DNA of 64,000 nucleotides, from contig BSWB01000004.1 in assembly GCA_033239125.1 (NCBI GenBank), forward strand, positions 122,211,235-122,275,234, written 5' to 3'. This DNA is from Fagopyrum homotropicum (taxonomy: Eukaryota; Streptophyta; Magnoliopsida; Caryophyllales; Polygonaceae). The notes under the pieces are model-generated. The model was not told the origin of the DNA. It saw only the letters and a program-made list of their open reading frames with translations, and ran no database searches. Shown here piece after piece: positions 21,542 to 32,951 of this stretch. The position numbers and the translations under genes were made by a program. Position 1 is the stretch's first letter; every line of letters begins with the position of its first letter.

Positions 21542-22724
21542 GTGTATGCACCTCTCCAACTCGCTCAAGGTTCTCAAAAGGTCCGACATATCGTGGACTC
21601 AACTTGCCCTTAATTCCAAAATGTTTGACGCCTCGCATCGGTGATACTCTCAACCATACTTGATCTCCCACTCTAAACTATAGAGGCTTGCACCTCTTAT
21701 CAGCATAAGACTTCTGGGGACTTTGCATGACCAACATCCACTCTTGGATCATCGCTACTCGGGCCATGTCCTCTTGTACTTTCTCGGGAGCTACTCCACT
21801 AGCATTACCCGACTTGTCCAAGCATAGCGGTGTATAGTATCTCTGGACATACAACGCCTCATAAGGACCCCTCCTGATCGACGCGTGTCAAATGTTGTTA
21901 TACGAAAATTCAACCAAAGGGAGGTGATCTAGCCACACATGTCCCAATCTAGCACACAAGCTCATGTCCTCAAGGTTTTGTATAGTCCTCTCAGACTAAC
22001 CGTCCGTCTAAGGATGATAAGCGGTCGTGAAGTGGAGGTTTGTACCTAAGGCTGTTGCTGCCAAAACCGCGAAGTAAACCGTCCATCTCTATCTGAGATG
22101 ATGGTCCTCGGTAATCCATGGAGTCTCACTATCTGCCTAGGTAACTCCTCAGCTAACCGACTCACCGTCCATGTTTCCTTAATAATAATAAAACCTGTTG
22201 TCTTCTTCAGTCGATCTACCACCACCCAGATAGCGCCGAAGCTCCTACTCGGACTCAAACCAGTGGCGAAATACATGGAGATGTCTTCCCACTTACATTG
22301 TGGTAATGGTAGTGGATGAAGCTCCCCTCCTGACCTATGGTTCTCAATCTTGACCTATTGATAGGTTGCACACTAGGCTACGTATCTAGCCACATCGGGC
22401 TTAAGCCCACCCCACTAGATAGAACGTCAGATATCCTGGTACATCTTACTCTCATCTGGGTGTACTGAGTAAGTTGAAGCGGGACCTCCTGTAAAATCGG
22501 TTATCTCAGCTCTTTGTCTGACGGCACACACACCCGCTCTTGGCATCTCAACACTCCGTCAGTACCGACGGTAAACTGTGGTGCCTCTACTCGCAACATC
22601 TTGTCTCGCATCCGCGTCAAACCCGGGGAACTCTCTTGTCTCTTTCGGATCTCTCCCAACAGATCAAGTAAAATCTCTAAAGTGGACAAGTGACTATTTG
22701 TATCCGGGAATTGGATATCCAGCT
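21542..22724 (-). pseudogene. Element F integrase, 3' part (Del/Tekay-like Ty3), decayed
   Basis: Minus-strand translation in several frames gives, from right to left, the end of the RNase H/linker region, the integrase zinc-finger region, the core with WEDISM (first Asp) and ISDRDGRFTSRFW (second Asp), and the C-terminal module at 21545-21660. Stops and frameshifts are frequent. The family assignment rests on the characteristic core and linker sequence of chromovirus pol. Element F is the oldest layer here, being interrupted by B, C and E3. Confidence 0.8.
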
Positions 22725-24408
22725 TGATAGGTGATGGAATCACTATCTTATTTAGTTAGTTTAAGCAAGTTTTAAGAGTCAATTGGCTGTATTTTGTTGC
22801 CAACTATGTAAATTCAACTAAAGAAGTGAGCAATGAAGAAATCCAAGGATTTAGCAACATTTAGAAGAAAAAGGGAAGCAAAAAGAAGTCCAAGACGAAG
22901 TCCATGTTGAAAACCCGTGCCCGCTGTGACACTATGCCGCGCCGCGGAGACTTCAGAGTCTAGAAACACCCTGTCACCCCACCCGCGGCAACTCAGGATC
23001 CAGAGGCACCCTGTCACCGCACCCCGGCAATATTTGGTCGCGCCCGCGGTGACTTTAACATCCAGAAGACCCTTGCCAATGTGCTTGCGGCTCCTAGATG
23101 CCGCACCCGTGGTGAATGAACCTGAAGACCAATTCCAATGCCCCTGCGACCTTTCTAGCGGACTAGAGGAAGCCCAAGTGATTGAATCACCGCAGCCGTG
23201 TGACATTGGGCTGCACCCGCGCCTAGACAACTGTAAGTTAGAAACTAAATAGTCACAAGCGTGTCAAAAGCTGTGAAGAACCCGCACCAGCGGCCCTCCA
23301 ATGCCGCGCCCATGGCCAGAATGAAGATGAAGCATTTTGTGTTGTTTTGCACTAAACTACACCCGCGGCTCCCAGATATCAAACCCGCAGCGATGCAACA
23401 GTCGTAATAAGTTTGGATGTTTGGACTCTCACTTTATGACATTAAAAGTAACAGTTTAGGCTGTCTATTTACTGCAATTTAGTGTCCTAAGTAGTATAAA
23501 TAGAGATGCTAGGATAGTGTTAGAATCATCTCATTTTCACCTCATCACATCTAAACACTCTCTTATTTCTTTGTTTTGTTTTGTTTTGTTTTGTTTTGTT
23601 TTGTTTTGTTTTGTTTTGTTTTGTTTTGTTTTGTTTTGTTTTATTCTCTGTGGAGGGATAAGAACCTTTAGTTGTGCTTGACATTGGACGCTCTCAACAT
23701 AGATCTGGTTGTAAGTTTTACAATTGCAGTTCTTATTCCATAATGATTTTTGTTATGTTCTTGTGCTTAACTTCTTGATTGTATCTCACCCTTAATCTAG
23801 TTTGGCCATCTAGGTACTTGGGTCTTATCCAAAGTGCTAGGAATTGTGGTTCCGGGTTTGGTTCATTATTCTAGTAGCAAACACGTTTACATAAGCGGGT
23901 TGAAGTGTAATTCGTGAGTGGAACATAACCACATGATTTTAGTAACGGATTGTTTTTTAATTCATGTGTCTCTCTATCTTTATTTGAATGCTATTGTTAA
24001 AATTTGATTCTATAGTTTTACGAGTTAGGATTAACAATAAGTAATACCGGGGTTGGTTGAACCGGTATTGAAATACGATCGAGATGAAAACAAACTTTGG
24101 AATAAACTTCATGAAAACAATGATCAACCATATCTTATGTTGAAGTCGATAATTGTCAAGGGCAACGTTTTCTTAAAATCATTGAAATGAACTTCTTGTT
24201 TTCTTTGCCTATTTGTCACTAGTTTTAACAATAACAACCCCCCCCCCTTTTTTGGTTACATATAATTGATAATTTTAATCACATTTGTGCTTTATATGTT
24301 CTTTTCTCTCTTGGGTTCGACCCTTACTTAATCACTATACTTTTTTAAGTATTGAGTTCAGAAATTACTTTAAAAGGATATAAACGACCTAAGAAAATAT
24401 CCTTGTCA
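22725..24408 (+). repeat. C: solo LTR of the A/B family, inserted in F
   Basis: A 1684-bp LTR starting TGATAGGTGATGG and ending CCTTGTCA, with no internal region on either side; F pol sequence continues on both flanks. It carries CACCCGCGG-type phrases instead of CCGCCCCTGCGG, a TATA box at 23495, a TTTTG microsatellite and ten C at 24238-24247. The flanking pentamers CAGCT and AACCT match only partly, so the target duplication is not convincing. Confidence 0.8.
23571..23643. repeat. (TTTTG)n microsatellite
   Basis: About fourteen copies of a five-base unit, located just downstream of the TATA box of solo LTR C. LTRs A and B have no such expansion here. Confidence 0.9.
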
Positions 24409-24813
24409 AACCTCTAGCCACGCTAGGTCCCTTTGTAACTAAGGTTGAGCCGTCAGTCGAGCTATCGCCTTCTCCCAAGGCGTCTTCCTACTAAGAGTGT
24501 TGGCGACTACATTCCCTTTCCCCAAATGATACAATATCTCCATATCAAATTCCTTGATCAACTCTAGTCATCTCCTCTGGCGGTTATTCAAATCCCGCTG
24601 AGTGAATATATACTTCAGAATCTTTTGGTCTGTGAATATCTAGCACGTAGCTCCATACACATAATGTCGCTAGATCTTCAAAGCATGAATCACCGCAACT
24701 AACTCAAGATCATGGGTAGGGTAGTTCTCTTCATACGTCTTCAGTTGTCTAGACGTGTATGCTATAACCCTACCTCTCTACATCAAGACACATCCCAAAC
24801 CCATCTTGGATAC
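24409..24813 (-). pseudogene. Element F RNase H fragment
   Basis: Minus-strand reading gives the chromovirus RNase H region, starting with the DASKMGLGCVLM block at the right end and continuing to the LSRK...PWEKAIARL segment at the left. The block that should precede it (VYNDA) lies at 30784-30830 on the other side of E3, which proves the two pieces were once joined. Several codons are stops. Confidence 0.8.
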
Positions 24814-26306
24814 TGTTCGCTCAAAAGTGTGTGTGCAAAGTCTTAAATTTATATCCAGAATCACGCAAAGAAGAAAACCCGCAGTGTACGGATCGGTATA
24901 GTAAAGCAAGAATTCAAGAGTCGAACTTAGGGATTTGGGGGATCAAATTCAGTTCGTAAAATCGTCTGGCAAGTAAATAAGTTTTTGTAAAGATTAATGG
25001 GAAAACAACGATTCTAAAGATTTAGGTATCCAATTGTGGCAATCGATATAAGATGTCCTACAGATATATGGACAGAGTTAGGATTGCAAAGGTATAGATC
25101 TAAGGTAGGGTGTTGTACGGTGAAGTTCTAAACCCATATATCTTACCCAAAGGCTCTCTCACTAAAGGATGTTGAGTCTCGTTATAAAGAGGATCTAAGG
25201 ACAAGATTAAACACTCAAACACTCATGTCCAAGCCTAAGGGAATCAAAGATAAGCCAAAAAGGTTAAGGTTGTGACACTAGTAACCTAAGTAGAGGGTGT
25301 TGAGTCTCACTACTGCCTAGAAAAGGTTAGTCAAGGCTAGGTTAGGGCCAATCTTTAACTTTGGATCAAAGAAAAAGCAAAACACGTACGATAGCCAAAA
25401 CCACGGGTGGATCTTGAAAAACCACGGCCGTGGAACTCAAGAACAGCCCGTGGAAACTTGTACGGCGATGAAAATTCGCAACTCTCAGGGTCTAATCTGT
25501 TTTGCTTCAATCTATCATTATCTAAGCCACAACTATCAACGCTTCACCCTAGAATCGCAAGGGTGCATAGCCAATAACAATCATCATAATAAAATCAATT
25601 ATCAAATTAAGAGAGAACAAGAATAGAAATCAGAAAACTCAATAATATCCAAATAATCAATCTCCAAATATCAAAACGTCCTTGTGTTCAATGAATGTAA
25701 ATCAAAGGAACAGAAAACCTCACAAAATATCTAAATGCAACCAAAGAATAGGTTGTCAATCCGTCTTTGGAAAGTGCGTCATTTCTTCTTCCTTGAACTC
25801 CAAGTAATCCTTTCTTCCAAAAGTCCAATGATCCAAAGATCCATATTGTTGGGATTGAAAGCCAACTTTCGTGGGGCCTCCCCTCAATGTTGAAGGTTCT
25901 AAAAAAAATAATGAATAACTCTAGGGTTTACAAACTTGGGCTTTCGGGTCGAAAAATAAATTGAGCCCGCTGGTATCAGATCCCACTCTGGTGTGCGGTA
26001 TCAGAAAATACTTTGGCGCGTCAGACGGTATCAGAGAATACTTTGGTGCGGTATCAGAAAGTACTTTGGCGCGGTATCAGAGTTCACTGCAGCTCTTTCA
26101 TAGCTCCCTTTTATGCTCTTTTTTGTTCCGCGTCAAGGCTTAATCCTTAAATATGCCATTTTGCTCCATAATTTGTCAAATTACCTATAAGTGTAATAAA
26201 ACTTTGTGTAGAACTCTAATCTCACAATATAGGTAAATATAACCATAATTGCTATGAACGTATGTATGTGCATGCAAAATAAAGGGAAAATATACATAAA
26301 TGCAAG
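24814..26306 (-). repeat. 3' LTR of E3, outer U3 end deleted
   Basis: It begins (plus strand) TGTTCGC and matches 29302-30783. At about 26305 the match stops, and the sequence jumps to an internal stretch that in E4 lies beyond the polypurine tract. The deletion removed the U3 end and the tract, with a short AAG/AAGG overlap at the junction. It carries CCACGGCCGTGG at 25422-25433 and GGTATCAGAAAATAC-type tandem repeats at 25972-26080. Confidence 0.85.
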
Positions 26307-27408
26307 GTTCAAAGTTAAAATACAAGATGATATGGATTATGAATATGCAAAAACAAAGAAAAACCACAATATTTTTGGTTTTGTGCTTCTATTCAATGGA
26401 TCACTCTCTAAACTTGTTTCATGGCTTTTGAAAACTGTTATGTGCGCAAACTAAATCATGTCATGAAAAGAACAATCATATCTTGCAGAAATTTCAAAAC
26501 AAGCATCATAACTTGAAATAAATCAAAATCAATTATGGAAAAATCCAATTTAGACCACAAAGTCAAACAACAACTCAAAGATCTTAAGGTCTTTCAAGCA
26601 AAGGTCAAGAAACGTGAGTGGGTAGGACTTTTGTAAGGTAATGTGGTGCAATAGCCGGTAAAAAGGAACTGCACAACACAAGCAATAAGATCATTACTTC
26701 CCAAAAAATGCTTTGCATGCCAAATTTCTTTTTTTTACTTTACGTTTTGAGAGTACGGACAGAGGTGAACAAAAACCGAAGCCTAGGAAATCACCTGTTC
26801 TCAATTTTTCGAGATGCCTCAAACCCTTGGTGCACATACCATATCCCGTTAGGACTGTCGTTCATTCGGACTTTGACAAGACACAAACACCCGGTTATGT
26901 GAATGGTGTTGAGTTACTCATCCTCATGTTCAACGTCCCCAAACCTATTTTTTTAAACTTTAACTCAACAATTTTACAAGGCACTCCAGATCAATTATGC
27001 CTTAAATTAACACTCATTCTAATTCCCGGATAGGTAAAAAGGAGGCAAAATTTCATTGAGGTGCTAAAAGTGAAACAAGAAGAAGCAAGAAAAGTAGAGG
27101 TGCCTTAATCATGTCAATAAGAGTGCAAGAACTTATAAATCAGTTTCAACCTTCAATTCTCAACATGATTTAGACAAAATTCCACATTATCAAACTTGCA
27201 AGAAAATTTAGCAAAATGCTCAAATTCTTCACAATTCATAACTCAATTTGAACACATAAAAATCATCAAAAAATCATTCCACAAGTAATTATCATCATCG
27301 AGGTCTTTTCCAATCCTGCAAGCACAAAAATCTTTAAAATTTTTCAAAATTTTCAAAATCATAAATTGCAAGACATAAAACATGCAAAAGGTATTGCAAA
27401 TACCTCCA
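26307..27408 (-). other. 3' noncoding internal region of E3
   Basis: No gene. It is homologous to 10830-12010 of E1 and to 44257-44957 plus 56013-57054 of E4. Short open frames on either strand are not conserved between these copies. Confidence 0.75.
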
Positions 27409-27443
27409 CCCCATACTTAAAACTCACATTGTCCCCAATGTGA
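27409..27443 (-). other. Internal hairpin plus polypurine tract (E3)
   Basis: On the minus strand TCACATT pairs with AATGTGA around the loop GGGGAC (plus-strand arms 27424-27430 and 27437-27443). Five bases later comes AAGTATGGGG (27409-27418). Confidence 0.8.
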
Positions 27444-27998
27444 AGAAAAGAAAAGATGGAAAACGATACTCACAATGTAAGATGGTGAATCAGGCAAGGC
27501 GAATTATTCATTGAGCGGCGGTGGTGAAAATCTCTAGAAGCTCAAATAGGAAACTCTGAATACTCTGATCGACGTCGATGAGTGTTGCTGAATGAAGAGG
27601 CAGAGCATGTCTCGGCAGTATAATTTTTCCGAATATTTTTTTTTGCCGAAAAAAAAAACGCGGCCGTGGAAATCACCCATGGAAATCTTCGACCCGTGGT
27701 TTCTTGAAATTTTTGAAAAACCACGGCCCCTGACAAAACCATGCCCGTGGTGGCTCTCGACATACTTTTCCACGGGTTTAATTTAGGAACCACGCCCGTG
27801 GATCCTGATTTTTACCCGTGGAATTCTCTTTTTCGTCCGAAACTCCCAATTTGACGTTGTTTTGCATTCCTTAACTTCTTTTGGAGGATTTTTAGGCCTG
27901 ACATTCAAAGACACAAGACAAACCGGAAAGGTACCAAAGAAAAGACAAAAACAAACTAAACTAACCTAATCTATGAAAAAGAAAAAAGAAAGCAATAT
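27444..27998 (-). other. E3 spacer with CACGGCCGTGG-type phrases
   Basis: Corresponds to the spacer between pol and the last ORF in E1, but the env-position ORF is absent. Between 27655 and 27830 there are at least six phrases related to CCACGGCCGTGG. I see no gene. Confidence 0.65.
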
Positions 27999-28016
27999 CT
28001 TAGGTTGCCTCCCAAG
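27999..28016 (-). other. Hairpin with AGGCAA loop (E3)
   Basis: Minus strand CTTGGG pairs with CCTAAG around AGGCAA, one pair being a G-U wobble. Followed on the plus side by GCGCTTTG as in E1. Confidence 0.78.
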
Positions 28017-28162
28017 AAGCGCTTTGTTTAAGGTCGCTAGCTAGACCAATTTCCATAGATGATTCAATGCACTTCGAACATCTAGGATTGCTTTTCAAAT
28101 CCATCATTAAAATCTTCAAAAGAATTTCCGGTTCCTAATTTCACCGGCAAATGGTAGGATCT

Positions 28163-29035
28163 TCAGAGTACAAGCTTGTACGGTTTGGCTCTCACCGGAG
28201 TCCTACCTTTCTTCCTATGCCTCCATGGGACATAATTCAGTTTTAAATCCCATCCTTTCCTAGATCGAGAAAACATCTTCTCGAGAATTCTAGTAGCTTC
28301 CCCAACTTCAGCTTGGGGATAGTACAAGGTCTTTAGCGTGCGAGGAACCTCATATTTGAACATGAAACAACTATTGGAATTGGCGTCGAAGAGCTTGCAA
28401 AATTTACTCCTTGTAGTCCAAGGAGCATCTACTTCCAGCAATTTTAATGGAGGTTTCATCTTGATCTTAGGGGGTTCCTTTGGTAGAGTCCTCCAACTTT
28501 TCGGTGCTTTCCTGGAGAAATATAGAACTTTAAAGGGAGTAAGAGCATGTACCTTGTAAAGTTCTTCATGGCTTGGGACAAGTTTCATGTTGGGATGGTG
28601 ATCCGCACATGAAATATCTCCCAACTCGGTTGGATCCTCTTCAAATTTGGCCACAATTTCAGTAATTTGGCCAAGGTTCTCCACATTCTCTTCCTCTTCC
28701 AACTCAACTGATTCTTCTTCCACCTCGACCGTAGTTATAACAGTTGGGTTGAAGTCTTCCACACCTTCCTCTTCTTCAGTGAGGACTACAAGAGGAGGTT
28801 TGGGATCAGTAGGAAGAGTGCTCAAAACTTGTAGTTCTTCTTTGTACACCTCTTCATGCTTAGCTTTGTTAGCATAGAAAAACTTGTTTTCGAGGTCGTC
28901 TAGCCTCTTCAGCAATTTCTTGCACTTTGATTTAATTGAATCTTCAGGAGGTTGCTTATAAACCTTTTGAGGGATATGCATCTTATCCCAATACGCAATC
29001 CTCAATGACTTCTTAATGTTCTCTGTCAGTGGCAA
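28163..29035 (-). CDS. E3 chimeric ORF: unknown acidic protein with integrase tail, 290 codons
   Basis: This is the only long ORF of E3. Residues 1-95 are basic and probably coiled coil. Residues about 95-150 are strongly acidic (Glu/Val-rich). About 150-235 form an unknown region with a DADAPWTTR-like segment. The last 40 or so residues (from RILEKMFSRSRKGWDLKL) align with the integrase C-terminal core of E1 (ILEKTVSRTRKDWSLKL). Homology to integrase continues past the stop to about 28070. The internal deletion therefore joined an N-terminal ORF to the end of pol. E4 carries the same fusion, so it was made once and then amplified. I do not recognise the N-terminal part; a gag-like role is possible from its position after the primer site but is unproved. 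Confidence 0.65.
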   Translation of the reverse strand: MPLTENIKKSLRIAYWDKMHIPQKVYKQPPEDSIKSKCKKLLKRLDDLENKFFYANKAKHEEVYKEELQVLSTLPTDPKPPLVVLTEEEEGVEDFNPTVITTVEVEEESVELEEEENVENLGQITEIVAKFEEDPTELGDISCADHHPNMKLVPSHEELYKVHALTPFKVLYFSRKAPKSWRTLPKEPPKIKMKPPLKLLEVDAPWTTRSKFCKLFDANSNSCFMFKYEVPRTLKTLYYPQAEVGEATRILEKMFSRSRKGWDLKLNYVPWRHRKKGRTPVRAKPYKLVL

Positions 29036-29277
29036 ACCAATGGAAGGCGTACTTCTCTTCCAAGTACTCGTAATGATCCGCTCAAGCTATTTGCCTCCCT
29101 ATCTATATTGGATAAAAAATAGGCTCATAGCTCCTAGTAGCCATTGGTGGCCTTCAAAGGTTAGAGACCCATAGAGAGGAAAATAATACTACAAAGGCAC
29201 TCAAGTAGATAGATCAATTGACAAGAGCAAAAGCTCCCAAGCCAGAAAACCGAAAACCGAATTTGGTCTTGATCAAA
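29036..29277 (-). other. Leader of E3 between primer site and ORF
   Basis: About 240 bases with no gene, containing the GCTTGGGAGCTTTTGCTCT-like stretch that E1 and E4 also have after the primer site. Packaging signals would be expected here, but none can be identified by eye. Confidence 0.5.
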
Positions 29278-29295
29278 TCCCCGGCAACGGCGCCA
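29278..29295 (-). other. Primer binding site of E3, tRNA-Asp type
   Basis: The reverse complement is TGGCGCCGTTGCCGGGGA, identical to the E1 site, six bases from the LTR. Confidence 0.92.
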
Positions 29296-29301
29296 AAAAC
29301 T

Positions 29302-30783
29302 TGTTCGCTTAAAAGTGTGTGTGCAAAGTCTTAAATTTATATCCACAATTAAGCAAACAAGCGAACCCGCACTGTACGGATCGGTATAGTAAAGCTAGAA
29401 TTCTAGAGTCAAACTCATGGATTTGGGGATCAAATTCAGTTCGTAAAATCGTTTGGCAAGTAAATAAGCTTTTGTAAAGATTAATGGGAAAACAACGATT
29501 GTAAAGATTCACGTATCCAATTGTGTCAATCGATTCAAGATGTTCTAAAGATATAAGGACAGAGTTAGGATTGCAAAGGTATAGATCTAAGGTAGGGTGT
29601 TGTACGGTGAAGTTCCAATCCCATATATCTTACCCAAAGGCTCTCTCACTAAAGGATGTTGAGTCTCGTTATAAAGAGGATCTAAGGACAAGATTAAACT
29701 CTCAAATGCCCATGCCCAAACCGAAGGGGATCAAAGATAAGTCAAATCGGTTAAGGTTGTGACACTCGTAACCTAAGTAGAGGGTGTTGAGTCTCATTAC
29801 TACCTAGAAAATGTAAGTCAAGGCTAGGTTAGGGCCATTCTTTAACTTTGGATCAATGAAAAAGCAAAACACGTACGACAGTCAAAACCACGGGTGGATC
29901 TTGAAAAACCACGGCCGTGGAACTCAAGAACAACCCGTGGAAACTTGTACAGATTCGCAATTCTCAGGGTCTAATATGTTTTGGTTCAATCTATCATTAT
30001 CTAAGCCACAACTATCAACCCTTCACCCTAGAATCGCAAGGGTGCTTAGCCAATAACAATCATCATAATAAAATTAATTATCAAATTAAGATAGAACAAG
30101 AATAGAACTTAAAAAACTAAATGATATCCAAATAATCAATCTCCAAATATCAAAACGTGCTTGTGTTCGCTTGTGTTCAATGAATGTATATCAAAGGAAC
30201 AGAAAACCTCACAAAATCTCTAAATGCAACCAAAGAACGGGTTGTCAATCCGTCTTTAGAAAGTGCGTCATTTCTCCTTCCTTGAATCCTTCCTTCCAAA
30301 AGTCCTATGATCCAAAGATCCACGTTGTTGGGATTGAAAGCAACTTCCGTGGGGCCTCCCCTCAATGTTGTAGGTTCTCAAAAATACAAAGGAATAACTC
30401 TAGGGTTTACAAACTTGGGCTTTTGGGTCGAACATAAATTGAGCCCACTAGTATCAGAGCTCACTCTGGTGCTTGGTATCAGAAAATACTTTGGCGCGGT
30501 ATCAGAAAATACTTTGATGCGGTATCAGAGTTCACTCCAGCTCTTTCCTAGCTCCTTTTATGCTCTTTTTTGTTCCGTGTCAAGGCTTAATCCTTAAATG
30601 TGTCATTTTGCTCCATAATTCGTCAATTTACCTACAAATGCAACAAAACTATGTGTAGATCTCTATTATAACAATATAGGTAAATATAACCATAATTGCT
30701 ATTAACGTATGTTTATGCATGCAAAATAAAGGGAAAATCTACATAAATGCAAGCCTAAATATAGGTCATAATTCATGTCATCA
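29302..30783 (-). repeat. 5' LTR of E3
   Basis: 1482 bp, TGTTCGC...CATGTCATCA on the plus strand. It carries CCACGGCCGTGG at 29909-29920 and the GGTATCAGAAAATAC repeats at 30450-30530. It is complete, unlike the left LTR. Confidence 0.9.
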
Positions 30784-32640
30784 GATGCGTCGTTGTAAAC
30801 CACAAAGTCTTCGATGCCCTCCGGTTGTACTAAGACTGGAGCGGAGGTCAACCTCCTCTTCAACTCCTCAAAACTCTACAGGCACGGCACGGACTAAAAA
30901 AATATGGTAGACTTCCTCAGGAAGGATGTAAGTGGTTAGACAATCACTATGAACCCATCCACAAACCTACAGTAGTTGTCCGCCAAACCTAAGAAATTGC
31001 GTACCTCCTTGGCATTCCTAGGAGGCGGTCATGATGCAACATACTCAATGTTCTCCGTATCAACCTTGATCCCCCTCAGCGGAAACTATGTGACCTAGGA
31101 AGGCCACCTCAGGCATCCAAAACTTACACTTAGAGAGCTTAGCGTACAACTCTTTATCCTGCAGGACTCGGAGTATGATACTCAAGTGTCTTGCATGTTC
31201 CTCTTTGCTCCTAGTGTACATTAGGATATCATCAATGAAGCCACAAACTAGTCTAGGAAGTCGATGAAGATGCAGTTCATCAACTCCATGAAGACGGTGG
31301 GCGCATTCATGAGCCCGAATGGCATCACTACAAGCTCGTAGTGGCCATACCTGGTCCGAAATGCCGTCTTAGGTACATCCTACTCTCTCACCCTCAGTTG
31401 TTGATATCGTGACCTCACATCAATCTATAAAAACACGGTAGTTCCATGCAGCGGGTCATATAAATTGTCGATACGGGGCAATGGGTACTAGTTCTATATG
31501 GTTACCTTATTCAGCTCTCGGTAGTCGATACATAGTCTCATTGACCCGTCCTTCTTCTTGACGAAGAGTACTAGTGTGCCCCAAGGAGATACACTAGGGT
31601 GGATGAATCCCTTCTCAACTAACTCCTCGAGTTGCTTCTTCAACTCAAGTATCTCGATAAGCGCCATGCGGTATGGTGCCTTCGAGATCGGTATCGTCCC
31701 GGGCTCTAACTCAATGCTGAAATCTACACTCCTCTACGGTGGTAACTCGGGTGGCTCACTAAATACACTTGTGAACTCACTCGCTACGGGAATCTCCTTC
31801 AGCGCCAGACTCGCACTATCCTTCATGGCATATCCCTAGAAGGCTTCACAACCCTGTCCGATAAGTCTCGCAACTCTTACTGCGCTAATGACTGTACCGG
31901 TCTTTCCGAGGTCCCAAACTTGGAAAATCTCCACATGACCTGACTCTGTGGTGACCGTCATTATCATCTTACCAATATCCAAAACTACCCTATGTCGGTC
32001 CATCCAATTCATACCCAGAATGATCTCCTCAAGTATCAAGTACATGACGAAGAAATCCGCTAGCCAATCGTGACCTCCCAAATGGATGGGACAATCGCGA
32101 ACCTCTCGATTACCTCTAACCTTACCTCCATCGGGTAACCCTATAATAAAGGGTCTCCCATCTACCGTATTTAAGGTCAATTTATCCACACATGTATCAG
32201 ATATAAAAGAGTGTGTAGCACCCGTATCAAAAAGCACTCTAACAGGTTAGCCATTAATCTGAATAGTACATATGGTTGCTGGTGTTGCCGGCTCCTCTAC
32301 ACTCAGCTCGAAAACTTTGTCTTGAGCACCTCGTATCCATGGTGCCGCTACCACGTCATCTGCCGCTACCCTATCTTGAGTGAACCCTGTGGAGAGGGGT
32401 AACCCGTGGTCCGTTGTTGTTGACCCTGTTACTGATATTGAGGCGGCCTCTGTCCGCCTTCTGCAACGCTAGCAGGTGAGGAACATTGTTGTGATTGTGC
32501 CTTGCCTTAACGGCAATATATAGCTCGGTATCCTAGCTTGCCGCATATGAAACAAGTCACTATTGACTTCTTACACTCGGATATCATATGTCCAAAACCT
32601 CCGCTGATATGACACTACCGTCCTCTATCAGAAGCATGTG
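30784..32640 (-). pseudogene. Element F gag end, protease and reverse transcriptase, decayed
   Basis: On the minus strand, from 32620 leftwards, there are two zinc-knuckle remnants (one with CFICGKLGYRAIYC, its His lost). An aspartic protease with the DTGATHS motif follows (open frame 32237-31836). Then comes reverse transcriptase broken by stops and frameshifts, with the FIDDILMYT catalytic block around 31200-31240. The 30784-30830 end carries the start of RNase H, which continues at 24813. The type is Del/Tekay-like chromovirus. The protease stretch is the best preserved part. Confidence 0.8.
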
Positions 32641-32951
32641 TCTGACTATTGAGAACTAGGATAGAGAGGTTGTAGAATGATCCGGCGGGAGTGAGCAGTC
32701 GGGGTTCCCGTACATGATAGGATGGGATGTGGGACCTTTATGTTTTCGTTGTTTTGGATTCTATAGTTTTGGTGCTCGGCTGAGAATCCTGTTGTGTTTT
32801 GGAATATAACTTCTAGTTTTTATCTATGTCGGTTTATATTTATTTGTTCATTGTTGTAAGATCCGGTGGACTTGTTGTTAGGCTAGGGTCAGGACCCATT
32901 GTGAGGTCCTAGCCCATAGAACCCCGAGTTCATAGAATTTTGGGTGTTACA
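32641..32951 (+). repeat. LTR scrap of a Del-like element, opposite orientation to F
   Basis: It resembles 61290-61530 in E5 (the GTGACTAG/CCG...TTCCGTACAT block, the CTCGGCT block and the GACTTGTTGTTAGGCTAG block) in the plus orientation. It ends GTGTTACA at 32951. F reads on the minus strand, so this is not simply the 5' LTR of F. Confidence 0.55.

Larger units (their letters stand above)
24814..30783 (-). mobile_element. E3: non-autonomous Athila derivative inserted in F
   Basis: This is a minus-strand element with LTRs at both ends, the tRNA-Asp primer site next to the right (5') LTR, one chimeric ORF ending in an integrase remnant, the AGGCAA hairpin, the internal hairpin-polypurine module, and no gag, protease, RT or RNase H. 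The flanking pentamers GATAC (24809-24813) and GATGC (30784-30788) are a target duplication with one mismatch. The left LTR has lost its outer end together with the terminal polypurine tract. Confidence 0.88.

Noticed and set aside
22814..23252. Open frames on both strands in solo LTR C
   Set aside because: They follow from GC-rich phrases in an LTR; not kept in LTRs A and B.
23571..23643. The TTTTG repeat as a telomere-like or CRISPR-like array
   Set aside because: Simple pentanucleotide microsatellite without spacers, in one LTR copy only.
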